Part shown: positions 1-7,115 of the stretch, piece after piece
Layout of the letters: the number at the start of each line of letters is the position of its first letter
Position numbering within the stretch: the first letter of the stretch is position 1
Assembly (NCBI GenBank): GCA_903933475.1
Contig: CAIZKE010000124.1
Coordinates: 1 to 12,746 of the forward strand
DNA length: 12,746 bases
From: an uncultured Alphaproteobacteria bacterium
GTDB lineage: Bacteria > Pseudomonadota > Alphaproteobacteria > Caulobacterales > Caulobacteraceae
Direction of reading: 5' to 3'
Program-made: the position numbers and the translations under genes
The notes under the pieces: generated by a model
What the model saw: the letters and a program-made list of their open reading frames with translations, nothing else
Told to the model about the DNA's origin: nothing
Databases searched by the model: none

Positions 1-1229
1 AAGGTCAGGAAGGTCTTGGCGCTCTTCTCGGGGTCCTTGTAGTAGCCGACCGGCAGGAAACCGCTGACGGCCACGAGGCCGCGCTCGCCCGAGCCCGGGG
101 TCACCCTCCGCCCTTCCTCCGTGAAGACGGCGCAGGTGGGGCCTAGCACGAAGGCCGCGGTCGCAGCCTCGGCCCCCGGGGTCGAAGATGATGCACCCAG
201 CCCCACCGCCTCGGATGAGCCGAAGGAGTCGAAAATGGTCGCGTTGACACAGTGATTCAGGAGTCCCCGCTTGTTTTCCTGGCTCCACATTGAACCCGAG
301 GAACTGATCGAGTTGACTGAAGTCAGGTCCCAGCGCCCGGGCTCAGCTTCCAGGGCTTCCAGCATCGGGGTCGAGAAGGCGAGGCCGACGATCACGACAC
401 CATCGACCCGGAGCCGATCAACCTCGTTCCAAAGTTCCGCAGCGCTGAATCCCCTCGAGGGCAGGGTGGCGACGGCGCCGCCCTGGTTCAGGGTGATGAA
501 GGCGGAGAACTGTCCCGTCCCGTGCATGAGTGGGCAGCACACCAGGGTCAGGGGCGGGCGGGGCCCCTCCGGGTCGAGCCGGTCGGCCGCCCCTTCCACG
601 CTCTCGATAGGTGCAATACCACGCGCCGCCTGCCCGCCGGCTCCCAGGACATTGAAGAGGTCATCCTGCCGCCACATCACCCCCTTGGGCATGCCGGTGG
701 TCCCGCCGGTGTAGAGCAGCAGGAGGTTGTTCCCGGATCGACCCCAGGGCGCCCTTGCCGGTCGGGAGGCTGCAGGCCTTTCCGCGATGTCTTCGTAGTC
801 GTCCGCCCAGGTGGGAACCGCATGCCCCGGCTCGGCGACCGCGATCCACAGCTTCACCTTGGGCAGCCGGTCCCGGATCGCCTCAAGGGTCCCGGTGAAC
901 CCGGCGTGGAAGACCACGACCTCGGCGTCGGCATTGTCGAAGAGGTAGACCAGCTCCTCCCCGCCATAACGGTAGTTGGTGTTGATGGGCGCGATTCCCG
1001 CCTTGAAGGCGGCGAAGTAGACCTCGAGGTACTCCGGACCGTTGAAGAGGTAGGCGGCGACCTTCGCTTCGGGGCTGACGCCTCCGGCGATGAGATGTGC
1101 GGCCAGGGCGTCCGCGCGGGCGTCGAACCGGCTCCAGGTCACAACCCGGCTTCCCTGGACCAGGGCGGGACGGTCAGGGGTCTTTCGGGCGATGGCCTCC
1201 CAGACGTCGGCGATCTTCCAGTCGGTCAT
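1..1229 (-). CDS. Acyl-CoA synthetase, AMP-binding (ANL superfamily), C-terminal part missing
   Basis: The gene starts at ATG 1229-1227 and runs off the left edge, so 409 residues are visible; enzymes of this family usually have about 540. They activate a carboxylic acid with ATP to an acyl-adenylate and transfer it to CoA in the cytoplasm. The glycine-rich ATP loop is clear (YTGGTTGMPKG, residues 173-183), followed by the A5-type motif FDSFGSSE (333-340) and GERGLVAVSGFLPVGYYKDPEKSAKTF near the edge. The overall wording resembles FadD19-like fatty or steroid side-chain acyl-CoA ligases, but the substrate cannot be read from the sequence. A purine-rich GGAGGAGAA lies a few bases before the ATG. 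It is last in a same-strand run, 77 bases after the VOC gene, so it is probably co-transcribed. The C-terminal lid with the catalytic lysine is outside the window. The family call is firm; substrate is inference. Confidence 0.95.
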   Translation of the reverse strand, partial: MTDWKIADVWEAIARKTPDRPALVQGSRVVTWSRFDARADALAAHLIAGGVSPEAKVAAYLFNGPEYLEVYFAAFKAGIAPINTNYRYGGEELVYLFDNADAEVVVFHAGFTGTLEAIRDRLPKVKLWIAVAEPGHAVPTWADDYEDIAERPAASRPARAPWGRSGNNLLLLYTGGTTGMPKGVMWRQDDLFNVLGAGGQAARGIAPIESVEGAADRLDPEGPRPPLTLVCCPLMHGTGQFSAFITLNQGGAVATLPSRGFSAAELWNEVDRLRVDGVVIVGLAFSTPMLEALEAEPGRWDLTSVNSISSSGSMWSQENKRGLLNHCVNATIFDSFGSSEAVGLGASSSTPGAEAATAAFVLGPTCAVFTEEGRRVTPGSGERGLVAVSGFLPVGYYKDPEKSAKTFLT

Positions 1230-1306
1230 GCCTTCTCCTCCCTCGATCTGTCCTTGGACGATTGAGGGAACGGGACGCTTCGGAAGTCAACGGGTCCGGG
1301 GATCGC

Positions 1307-2164
1307 TCAGAGCGGCGTCACCCGCTCCGGAAAGCCCGACCACATCCAGGCCATGGAGGGCCGCGAGACCCCAAGCATGACGCCGCCAAGGGTCGGGGGA
1401 TGGATCCAGACCTGGTCTGGGTTCACGCTGGGGGACCGCCCCTCGGGCCGGTCGATGGTCACCCCGCCAGCGGGTATCGCGGCTTCTATGACCGTGAGGT
1501 CCGGTGCCTCGGCAAAGCCCATGTAGAAGCTTGCGCCCTCTCGGGCGTGATACCGCCCCATGGTCTTGGTCGGGTCGATCGGAGTGATGACTTCGAACCG
1601 GTGCAGCTGGCCTGGCCTGAACAGGGTCAGGACGCCGGTATAGCCGAACAGTTCCGAGGTTATGGTCGTGAAACCTGTCTCATCCAGGCCGAAGGCGTCG
1701 CGGATCCTGGCCACAGCTCCGGCCTGGTCCGCCGCCAGGACCGTCGCCTCATAGAGGAAGTCCAGGCGCCCGGCGGGTTGTCTCTCCGCCTCTGGCGACA
1801 CGACGAAGCGTATGGGTGCCCCCTCGATTTCAAGTTCGATGTGGTAGCGGTCGCCCTCGGCCTCGACGCGGGCGCCTGCGGAACGGGCAGTCCTCGCGGC
1901 AGCGGCGGGGTCCGGGGATGCCGCACCGGCTGCCCATACGTGCGCCCGGCCCCGTCGCGCCAGGGCGTCCGCGACCGGTCCGGTTCCATCAGGTTGCAGG
2001 AACTCGACGTCGGAACGACCGGCCCGGACGACCGTCCGGATGGCCCCGAGTCCCGGAGCGGTGTCGCGCCGCACCTCCTCTGCGCCGAGGACGCGCTTCC
2101 AGGCGCTTACGCCGGCCGCAGCGTCCGGCGTAGCAACCAGCAGTCTGTCGACTTCCGTGAGCAT
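1307..2164 (-). CDS. Two-module VOC-fold (glyoxalase-like) protein, 285 aa
   Basis: I read this as a vicinal-oxygen-chelate-type protein with two modules, about residues 4-125 and 134-268. Each opens with a VOC-like strand-helix pattern; the first is EVDRLLVATPD followed by AWKRVLGAEEV. The second ends in WIHPPTLGGVMLG (253-265), like the closing strand of glyoxalases, epimerases and dioxygenases. Classical metal ligands look altered. The usual first-strand histidine is Arg7, and the glutamate usually found in the last strand (GGVxxEL) is absent in GGVMLG. It may therefore bind a ligand without the standard metal chemistry. The ATG lies 3 bases after the stop of the glutamate-synthase-like gene, which indicates translational coupling, and the acyl-CoA synthetase follows. 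This hints at a role in acyl or aromatic acid metabolism (inference). No signal peptide or membrane segment was seen. Confidence 0.75.
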   Translation of the reverse strand: MLTEVDRLLVATPDAAAGVSAWKRVLGAEEVRRDTAPGLGAIRTVVRAGRSDVEFLQPDGTGPVADALARRGRAHVWAAGAASPDPAAAARTARSAGARVEAEGDRYHIELEIEGAPIRFVVSPEAERQPAGRLDFLYEATVLAADQAGAVARIRDAFGLDETGFTTITSELFGYTGVLTLFRPGQLHRFEVITPIDPTKTMGRYHAREGASFYMGFAEAPDLTVIEAAIPAGGVTIDRPEGRSPSVNPDQVWIHPPTLGGVMLGVSRPSMAWMWSGFPERVTPL

Positions 2165-2167
2165 GGG

Positions 2168-3634
2168 TCACCGATCCGGGTGGAGGATGTTGAGGGGAAC
2201 GCTTCGATCCGGGGACTCGACGATCCGGACGTGTTCACGGCCCAGCTCCCGGGCGTGCCGGCAGCCACAGGAATGGGCGATCATGTCGACCTCTCGATTC
2301 AGGCTGCGAACATAGTTCGCGACGCGCTCGGCCTTGTCCTCGACGACGAGGCCGCGCTGCAGCCGGCGATTGTGGGTCGCGACCCCGGTCGGGCAGGTGT
2401 TTGTATGGCACCGCATGGCCTGGATACAGCCCAGGGCGAACATGAAGCCCCGGGCGGAGTGGACAAAGTCAGCCCCGGTGCACAGGGCCCAGGCGGCTTT
2501 TGCCGGGGTCACGAGCTTGCCCGAGGCGATCACCCGGACCCGATCCTTCAGGCCCGCGCTCCTCAGTGCGTCGACGGCGATCGGCAGGGCCTCCGCAATC
2601 GGCAGGGCCATGTGGTCCATGAGGGTCTGGGGGGCCGCGCCCGTGCCGCCCTCTCCGCCGTCTATGGTGAGGAAATCCGGGGCGTCCTGGGCACCCCGGC
2701 GGGCCAGGGCATCGCAAAGGTCGATCATGAAGCGGTCGTCGCCCAAGGCCGTCTTCACCCCGACGGGACGGCCTGTCAGGTCGCGAAGGCTGCAGATCCT
2801 GTCCAGCAACTGGTCGACGTTGGCGATGTCCGGGTGCCGGTTGGGACTGATCGAGTCCTGGCCCTCCGGAATCCCCCGGATGCGGGCGATCTCTGCGCTG
2901 ACCTTGGCACCCGGCAGGACCCCGCCCTTGCCGGGCTTGGCACCCTGGCTCAGCTTGATCTCGAAGGCCCTGACCGAGCGGGCGATCTCCCTTGCCTTGT
3001 CGTCTGAAAAGGCACCCTCGGAATCGCGTACCCCGTACCGTGCAGTGCCGATCTGCATGATCAGGTCGCAGTTCCCTTCGAGGTGGTAGGGAGACAGGCC
3101 GCCTTCGCCCGTATCCATCCAGCATCCGGACATGCCGGCGCCTCGGGAAAGGGCCTGGACGGCTGGCTGGGAGATGGCGCCAAAGCTCATCCCGGAAATG
3201 TTCACCACCGACCTGGCGAGGAAGGGCTGTTCACAGGCACCTTCCCCGATCAGCAGGGGCGGCGTTGGCAGCCTCTCTTCCTCGAGGACCGGGAAGGGGT
3301 GATTGACGAAAAGCACGGTGCCCGGCTCCCGCCGGTCATTTGTCGAGCCAAAGCCGATGGCGCCGCCCTCGTTCTTGGCCTCCCGGTAGACCCAGGACCG
3401 CGTGGCGCGGTTGAAGGGCATCTCCTCCCGGTCGCCGGCGAAGAAGTATTGGCGGAAATACTCCCCGAGCCGCTCCAGGCCGTAGCGGAAGTGGCCGATG
3501 ATCGGGAAATTCCTGAGGACCGAGTGCCTCTGCTGCGTCAGGTCGTAGACCAATACGCCGCCCAGGAGGATCGCCAGACCGAAGCCAAGCACAAGCCCGA
3601 GGCTTTGGGTCAGGACACCTGAAACAGGGCCCAT
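2168..3634 (-). CDS. Membrane-anchored FMN-binding glutamate synthase family protein, 488 aa
   Basis: This is a stand-alone version of the FMN/iron-sulfur synthase domain of glutamate synthase (Glu_synthase family), of the type also seen as YerD in Bacillus. It lacks the glutaminase domain. Residues 10-31 form a hydrophobic membrane segment, followed by the family-typical QRHSVLRNFPIIGHFRY region. Domain motifs are intact: QGAKPGKGGVLPG (230-242), DGGEGGTGAAP (325-335) and the cysteine pattern C403-x5-C409-x4-C414, which in GltB ligates the 3Fe-4S cluster. It should be a cytoplasm-facing, membrane-tethered flavoprotein. Whether it makes glutamate or does another ammonia-dependent or redox reaction is not established for this subfamily. 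The start ATG is 13 bases after the stop of gene A, with GGGAG just before it, and its stop is 3 bases before the VOC gene. It therefore sits in the middle of a tight operon. Confidence 0.93.
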   Translation of the reverse strand: MGPVSGVLTQSLGLVLGFGLAILLGGVLVYDLTQQRHSVLRNFPIIGHFRYGLERLGEYFRQYFFAGDREEMPFNRATRSWVYREAKNEGGAIGFGSTNDRREPGTVLFVNHPFPVLEEERLPTPPLLIGEGACEQPFLARSVVNISGMSFGAISQPAVQALSRGAGMSGCWMDTGEGGLSPYHLEGNCDLIMQIGTARYGVRDSEGAFSDDKAREIARSVRAFEIKLSQGAKPGKGGVLPGAKVSAEIARIRGIPEGQDSISPNRHPDIANVDQLLDRICSLRDLTGRPVGVKTALGDDRFMIDLCDALARRGAQDAPDFLTIDGGEGGTGAAPQTLMDHMALPIAEALPIAVDALRSAGLKDRVRVIASGKLVTPAKAAWALCTGADFVHSARGFMFALGCIQAMRCHTNTCPTGVATHNRRLQRGLVVEDKAERVANYVRSLNREVDMIAHSCGCRHARELGREHVRIVESPDRSVPLNILHPDR

Positions 3635-3647
3635 GGGCGCTCCCAGG

Positions 3648-4760
3648 TCAGTTTTCCACGGTCGAGATATTCTGTTCGAAGTCCTTCAGGATATCCAGAA
3701 CCTCGTCGATAGGCGCCGCCAGGGATCTGGCGTCCGGGAACCGATAGCGCCAGAAACTGGTGATATGCGAGATGACGCCGATGCGCTCACCCAGCATCAG
3801 GAACATCTTCGGTGCCCTGAGGAGGAAGTTCCGGAAGGCGAGGGGCTTGCCGTTCTTTGTGAGGTCGGCGAAGGCCCGGTCGTAGACGTCGAGGGCCTCG
3901 GTCACTTCCCGGCGTTTGAAGTCCACTGTCTCCACGAGGCGACGGCGCGTCCTGTCGATGTAGGCCATCAACTCGGGGTCCTTGTGTCCGGTCACCCGGA
4001 TCTGGGGCATTTCCCTCAGGACGTCGACAAGTTTCGGCCACAGGTCATTCAGCACCCATTTGTAATAGAGGAAGCCCTTCCAGCTGAAGACTCCCTCCTT
4101 GTAGTCCTCACCCTCCAGCCGCAAAGCAATCCTCAGCGGCTCGAGGTTCTCGTTGATCTCGGTCGAAAGCAGGACCTGGACTAATTTACTCGAATAACTC
4201 GAACTTTCGCCAGAGGATGCATAGGTCAGGCGGATCAGGTTGTTGATCTCCCCCGCCACAAAATCCTGCATTCGCGCAAGGTCGGCTTCCGAAATCGCGA
4301 AGTAGCAGGAGGCGATCGCGATACCGCGCCGGCCGAGGTGCTCGCGCAGCAGGAAGGGGTCCAGCGAAGGGATCTCGTCGATAATGGTGAGGACGCGGAT
4401 ATCGCGTTCCACATTGGACGAGTCTCCCGCCATTTCGCGGACGATGTCCCGCCATCCCCGCTGGCCGACGAAGAAGGACCTCCCGCCTATCCTGAGGTCG
4501 GTTCGCTCGAAGGGCATGATAATCTTGGTCGAGTTCTGGCGCTCGTCGTCGAAAACAAACCGCTCATCCATCCGCACGCGATGCTTCAGGAGGAGGCCCT
4601 CGTTCAGAATCGGTGTCGTGAAGAAGGGCTTGTTGCGGTAGTCAGGGTCGGTACTTTGGGAATTGGCGATTGCGACCAGGTTGAGAACCCGACTGGTCGA
4701 TGCTGTCCTACGGAGGGCCCCGAGATTGCGCACAGAACGGTCTGTGGTCGCCTGCCGCAT
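3648..4760 (-). CDS. Unrecognised protein A, 370 aa, paralogue of the adjacent protein B
   Basis: I do not recognise the family. The protein is soluble-looking and rich in charged residues, with no signal peptide or membrane segment. It aligns without gaps to protein B over residues 7-362, with about 184 of 356 identical by hand count. The most conserved blocks are PFERTDLRIGGRSFFVGQRGWRD (83-105), PSLDPFLLRE (131-140), CYFAISEAD (152-160), EGVFSWKGFLYYKWVL (222-237), NGKPLAF (303-309) and LGERIGVISH (323-332). The stretch 161-200 diverges strongly. The ATG at 4760 has AGGAG about 10 bases upstream and matches the start of B. Its stop lies only 13 bases before the glutamate-synthase-like gene, so the two are probably one transcript. 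Sampled lines within it are about 52-63% G+C, below the 65-73% sampled in neighbours. Function is unknown; enzyme, regulator and structural roles all remain open. Confidence 0.9.
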   Translation of the reverse strand: MRQATTDRSVRNLGALRRTASTSRVLNLVAIANSQSTDPDYRNKPFFTTPILNEGLLLKHRVRMDERFVFDDERQNSTKIIMPFERTDLRIGGRSFFVGQRGWRDIVREMAGDSSNVERDIRVLTIIDEIPSLDPFLLREHLGRRGIAIASCYFAISEADLARMQDFVAGEINNLIRLTYASSGESSSYSSKLVQVLLSTEINENLEPLRIALRLEGEDYKEGVFSWKGFLYYKWVLNDLWPKLVDVLREMPQIRVTGHKDPELMAYIDRTRRRLVETVDFKRREVTEALDVYDRAFADLTKNGKPLAFRNFLLRAPKMFLMLGERIGVISHITSFWRYRFPDARSLAAPIDEVLDILKDFEQNISTVEN

Positions 4761-4858
4761 ATTCTTGCCGCTCCTGATGCCAGGTACGCTTAATCACAGT
4801 CGAAAACTGACTAGCGTCCGTTACCATCGGGGCCGAGATTCAAGCCGACCCTCTGGAC

Positions 4859-5977
4859 TCAGGAGTAACCTTCACCACCTAGAATATATTCGAAATCCCT
4901 AACAATTTCTAACAGTTCCTCCGTCGAGATCTTCTCAACGATACCGTGCGGAAACCGGAAGCGCCAATAGCTGGCGACGTGGGAGAGGGCACCGATCCGC
5001 TCGCCCAGGAGGACGAACATTTCCGGGGTGCGCTTCATGAAATTCGAGAAGGCCAGGGGTTTGCCATTTCGGGTCAGGTCGTTGAAGGCCGCCTCGTAGA
5101 CCCGGATCGCCCCGACAACCTCCTCCAGAACGATATTGACGCGGTCTGCCAGACGTCGCCGCGCCGTATCCAGCAGCCTCTCCATCTCCCGATCCTTGAA
5201 ACCACTGACCTTCATGGTCAGGATTTCCCGGAGGAAGGGCGCCAACTGAGGCCGGAGGTCGCTCAGGACCCACTGGTAGTAGAGAAACCCCTTCCAGGCG
5301 AAGACGCCTTCCTCGAAATCATCGGGATCGAGGCGCAGGGCCGTCCTTATGGGCTGGATGGACTCCCCTGACACAGGCGACAGCAGCATTCTGATCATCC
5401 GGATTGACCAACTTGACCCGTCGACCCGGTTTCTGTGGGAGACACCCAGCAGGATTTCGATCTGCTTGCCAACGAAACTGTACATCTGCGCAGTATCAGC
5501 TTCGGAAATATTGAAATAGCACTTAGCGATATCGACCCCGCGCCGCCGCATCTGCTCCCGGACCAGAAAGGGATCCAGCGAGGGCAGTTCGCTCAGGGCC
5601 TGGAGGACGTGGATGTCCCGCTCCGGATTTCGATAGGCACCGCAGATGTCGTCGACGACATCCCGCCATCCCTTCTGTTCCACCATAAAGGACCGTCCGC
5701 CGATCTTCAGGTCGGTCCTCTCGAAGGGAAGGATCACCTTTGTCCCGGTAACCCTGCCCTTGGGCATCAGTCCGATCTCGTCGGAACGGATACGGTGTTT
5801 CAGGATGAGACTCTCGTTGAGCCTCGGCGAGGTGAAGAACGGTCTTTCGATATAGTCTGTCTCATTCCGGTACAGGGCTGCAACCGACAGAAGGTTCAGG
5901 ACCCGGGCGGTGGACGCCGACCTTTCAAGCAGGGCGAGGTCGCGGACGGTGCGGTCGACATTGCTGGACTTGCTCAT
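4859..5977 (-). CDS. Unrecognised protein B, 372 aa, paralogue of protein A
   Basis: This is the second member of the tandem pair and is of unknown family. An upstream TTG (5989) in the same frame is possible. ATG 5977 is preferred because its N terminus (MSKSSNVDRTVRDL) lines up with that of A (MRQATTDRSVRNL) and a G-rich stretch sits at a better distance. Shared blocks include ILPFERTDLKIGGRSF (82-97), LPSLDPFLVRE (131-141), CYFNISEAD (153-161), EEGVFAWKGFLYYQWVL (222-238), NGKPLAF (304-310) and LGERIGALSH (324-333). The central region 162-201 differs most from A. No signal peptide, membrane helix or known catalytic motif is visible. Its 3' end is notably AT-rich: line 4861-4920 is about 37% G+C by count. 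It lies 98 bases upstream of A on the same strand and 212 bases downstream of tRNA-Cys. Confidence 0.9.
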   Translation of the reverse strand: MSKSSNVDRTVRDLALLERSASTARVLNLLSVAALYRNETDYIERPFFTSPRLNESLILKHRIRSDEIGLMPKGRVTGTKVILPFERTDLKIGGRSFMVEQKGWRDVVDDICGAYRNPERDIHVLQALSELPSLDPFLVREQMRRRGVDIAKCYFNISEADTAQMYSFVGKQIEILLGVSHRNRVDGSSWSIRMIRMLLSPVSGESIQPIRTALRLDPDDFEEGVFAWKGFLYYQWVLSDLRPQLAPFLREILTMKVSGFKDREMERLLDTARRRLADRVNIVLEEVVGAIRVYEAAFNDLTRNGKPLAFSNFMKRTPEMFVLLGERIGALSHVASYWRFRFPHGIVEKISTEELLEIVRDFEYILGGEGYS

Positions 5978-6057
5978 CCCGGACCCCAATTCCCCCGACC
6001 CCTGAGTGACTAGGGTCCCCGCAGCGGGTTAACATATTCCCGACGCTCTCCTGACGC

Positions 6058-6081
6058 GGATCCGGCAGCTTCACCGGATCC
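6058..6081. repeat. Perfect 8-bp inverted repeat between tRNA-Cys and gene B
   Basis: GGATCCGG (6058-6065) and CCGGATCC (6074-6081) can pair as a stem with an 8-base loop. It lies downstream of tRNA-Cys and upstream of gene B, both on the minus strand. No T-run follows on either strand, so it is not a classical terminator. It could stop or process tRNA transcription, form part of the B leader, or be an operator. The pairing is certain; the role is inference. Confidence 0.45.
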
Positions 6082-6189
6082 CCATGTTTGCCCTGGCCTG
6101 CACGTCAGCAATTCTTACGCCACTTTTCCCCACGAAGGGTCTTAGCCCCCGTTGTCCCGGCGTGTCCTCGGTCATTTGTCTGGAAGGTT

Positions 6190-6263
6190 TGGAGGCCTGA
6201 CCGAGAATCGAACTCGGGTGCACGGATTTGCAGTCCGCTGCGTCACCACTCCGCCATCAGGCC
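6190..6263 (-). tRNA. tRNA-Cys (anticodon GCA)
   Basis: The minus strand folds as a complete cloverleaf. The acceptor arm pairs GGCCTGA (5' end at 6263) with TCAGGCC (6200-6194). The anticodon loop CTGCAAA carries GCA at 6231-6229. The T-arm is CCGAG-TTCGATT-CTCGG. The discriminator base is U at 6193, the main identity base for cysteinyl-tRNA synthetase, and the terminal CCA is encoded (6192-6190). Length is 71 bases plus CCA, normal for tRNA-Cys. It stands alone, upstream of genes B and A. Confidence 0.97.
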
Positions 6264-6289
6264 GCACCGGTCCGCACCGGGCCAGCGGA

Positions 6290-6318
6290 TCGCTAACAGA
6301 AGGCGGGTTCGGGGGCAA
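6290..6318 (-). promoter_or_regulatory. Possible promoter for tRNA-Cys
   Basis: On the minus strand, TTGCCC (6318-6313) and TAGCGA (6295-6290) are spaced by 17 bases and end about 27 bases before the tRNA 5' end. Between them and the tRNA lies a G+C-rich leader holding two copies of CCGCACCGG (6262-6270 and 6272-6280, plus-strand reading). Spacing is ideal, but the -10 match is only moderate. Confidence 0.4.
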
Positions 6319-6337
6319 TCACGGAAGCCGCACCGCA

Positions 6338-6367
6338 TTGCCTTGCCGTTGTGCGTCGCACTATAAG
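6338..6367 (+). promoter_or_regulatory. Possible promoter for the rightward gene at 6413
   Basis: TTGCCT (6338-6343) and TATAAG (6362-6367) are separated by 18 bases. Transcription would begin near 6374, giving a leader of about 40 bases before ATG 6413. It would be divergent from the tRNA-Cys promoter. Assigned by eye only. Confidence 0.42.
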
Positions 6368-6412
6368 CGCCAAAGCCTCGAAGTTATCCTTATCTTCCCG
6401 ACCGGAGACATC

Positions 6413-6982
6413 ATGGTCGCTACTGCCGAAGCCCGCCTGAATATGGTGGAAAGCCAGGTCCGGACGGCGGACGTGACCGACCTGCGGATCCAGGACGCCA
6501 TGCGCCGGATCCCACGGGAGTCCTTTCTGCCCGCGGACAAGGCCTTCATGGCCTATGCCGACATGGAGCCCGAATACGCGCCAGGGCTGCGGCTGCTCCG
6601 GCCTCGCGATGTCGCCAAGCTTGTCCAACTCGCGGCGCCGGTCGCCGGCGAGTCGGCCCTCGCCATAGCTGCACCCTATGCCGCCGCCCTGTTGGAGGCC
6701 TGCGACGTCACGGTGGTCCGTCATGACGGAGATCCGGCAGGCGTGCTTCCGGCGGGTCCCTTCGATATCCTGGTCTGCGAGGGTGCCGTCGTCCGGGCGC
6801 CCGAGGCCTGGCTGGCCTTGCTCGCGCCGGGCGGCCGGGCGGTCTTGATCGAGCGGAACGGCCCTGCGGGCCGCGCAATCGTCCATGTTCGGACACCCGA
6901 AGCGATCGGCCGGCGCACCGGATTTGACTCCGCACCGCCTTATCTGCCCGGGTTCGAGCCTCAGGCGGGCTTTGCATTCTGA
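6413..6982 (+). CDS. Degenerate protein-L-isoaspartate O-methyltransferase family protein, 189 aa
   Basis: The N terminus (ARLNMVESQVRTADVTDLRIQDAMRRIPRESFLP, residues 7-40) is typical of alphaproteobacterial isoaspartyl methyltransferase homologues, as is the C terminus ending PPYLPGFEPQAGFAF. The family repairs isoaspartyl residues using S-adenosylmethionine. Here the SAM-binding motif, normally a VLDxGxGxGY-type strand and loop, reads ALAIAAPYAAAL (82-93) and has lost its glycines. The segment that normally follows is shortened, giving 189 residues instead of about 215. It is therefore probably not an active methyltransferase. ATG 6413 is chosen because the homology begins there; an in-frame extension upstream would cross the antisense of the tRNA gene. 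GGAGA lies about 6 bases before it. The TolC-family gene follows after 133 bases. The family call is good; loss of activity is inference. Confidence 0.8.
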   Translation: MVATAEARLNMVESQVRTADVTDLRIQDAMRRIPRESFLPADKAFMAYADMEPEYAPGLRLLRPRDVAKLVQLAAPVAGESALAIAAPYAAALLEACDVTVVRHDGDPAGVLPAGPFDILVCEGAVVRAPEAWLALLAPGGRAVLIERNGPAGRAIVHVRTPEAIGRRTGFDSAPPYLPGFEPQAGFAF

Positions 6983-6985
6983 GTT

Positions 6986-6999
6986 CGGCGGCTTCGCCG
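6986..6999 (+). terminator. Short hairpin after the 6413-6982 gene
   Basis: CGGCG (6986-6990) pairs with CGCCG (6995-6999) around a GCTT loop, starting 4 bases after the stop codon. No T-run follows, so it is at best a weak intrinsic or processing signal. I saw no convincing promoter for the next gene in 6983-7115. Confidence 0.25.
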
Positions 7000-7115
7000 G
7001 AAACCGGATCGTAAGATACGGGTGAAAAAAGCTTAAGGTCAGGTCCACTGGCCTCCGTAGGAAACGACGGTCATATAGGCGGATGCTCCGGGCGTCCGGT
7101 TTTTGGGGATTCGAG

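Noticed and set aside
522..1265. Long plus-strand open frame over the acyl-CoA synthetase gene
   Set aside because: Its translation shows no recognisable domains and lies antisense to a protein with clear AMP-binding motifs; long antisense frames are expected in G+C-rich DNA.
1097..3007. A 636-codon plus-strand frame
   Set aside because: It lies antisense to the VOC and flavoprotein genes, both supported by family motifs, and its own sequence is low in recognisable structure.
5978..5989. TTG start adding four residues to protein B
   Set aside because: The G-rich stretch is too close to TTG, and the ATG at 5977 aligns with the start of protein A.
3648..6263. Integrated element using tRNA-Cys as attachment site
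   Set aside because: The tRNA is complete and genes A/B are AT-rich, but I found no second copy of the tRNA 3' end between 3600 and 6190 and no integrase in the window.
6262..6280. Two copies of CCGCACCGG as a repeat element
   Set aside because: The first copy includes the first bases of the tRNA; two 9-base copies in a G+C-rich leader are too little to call an element.
6152..6412. N-terminal extension of the methyltransferase-like protein
   Set aside because: The open frame runs through the antisense of tRNA-Cys, and the homology begins at ATG 6413.
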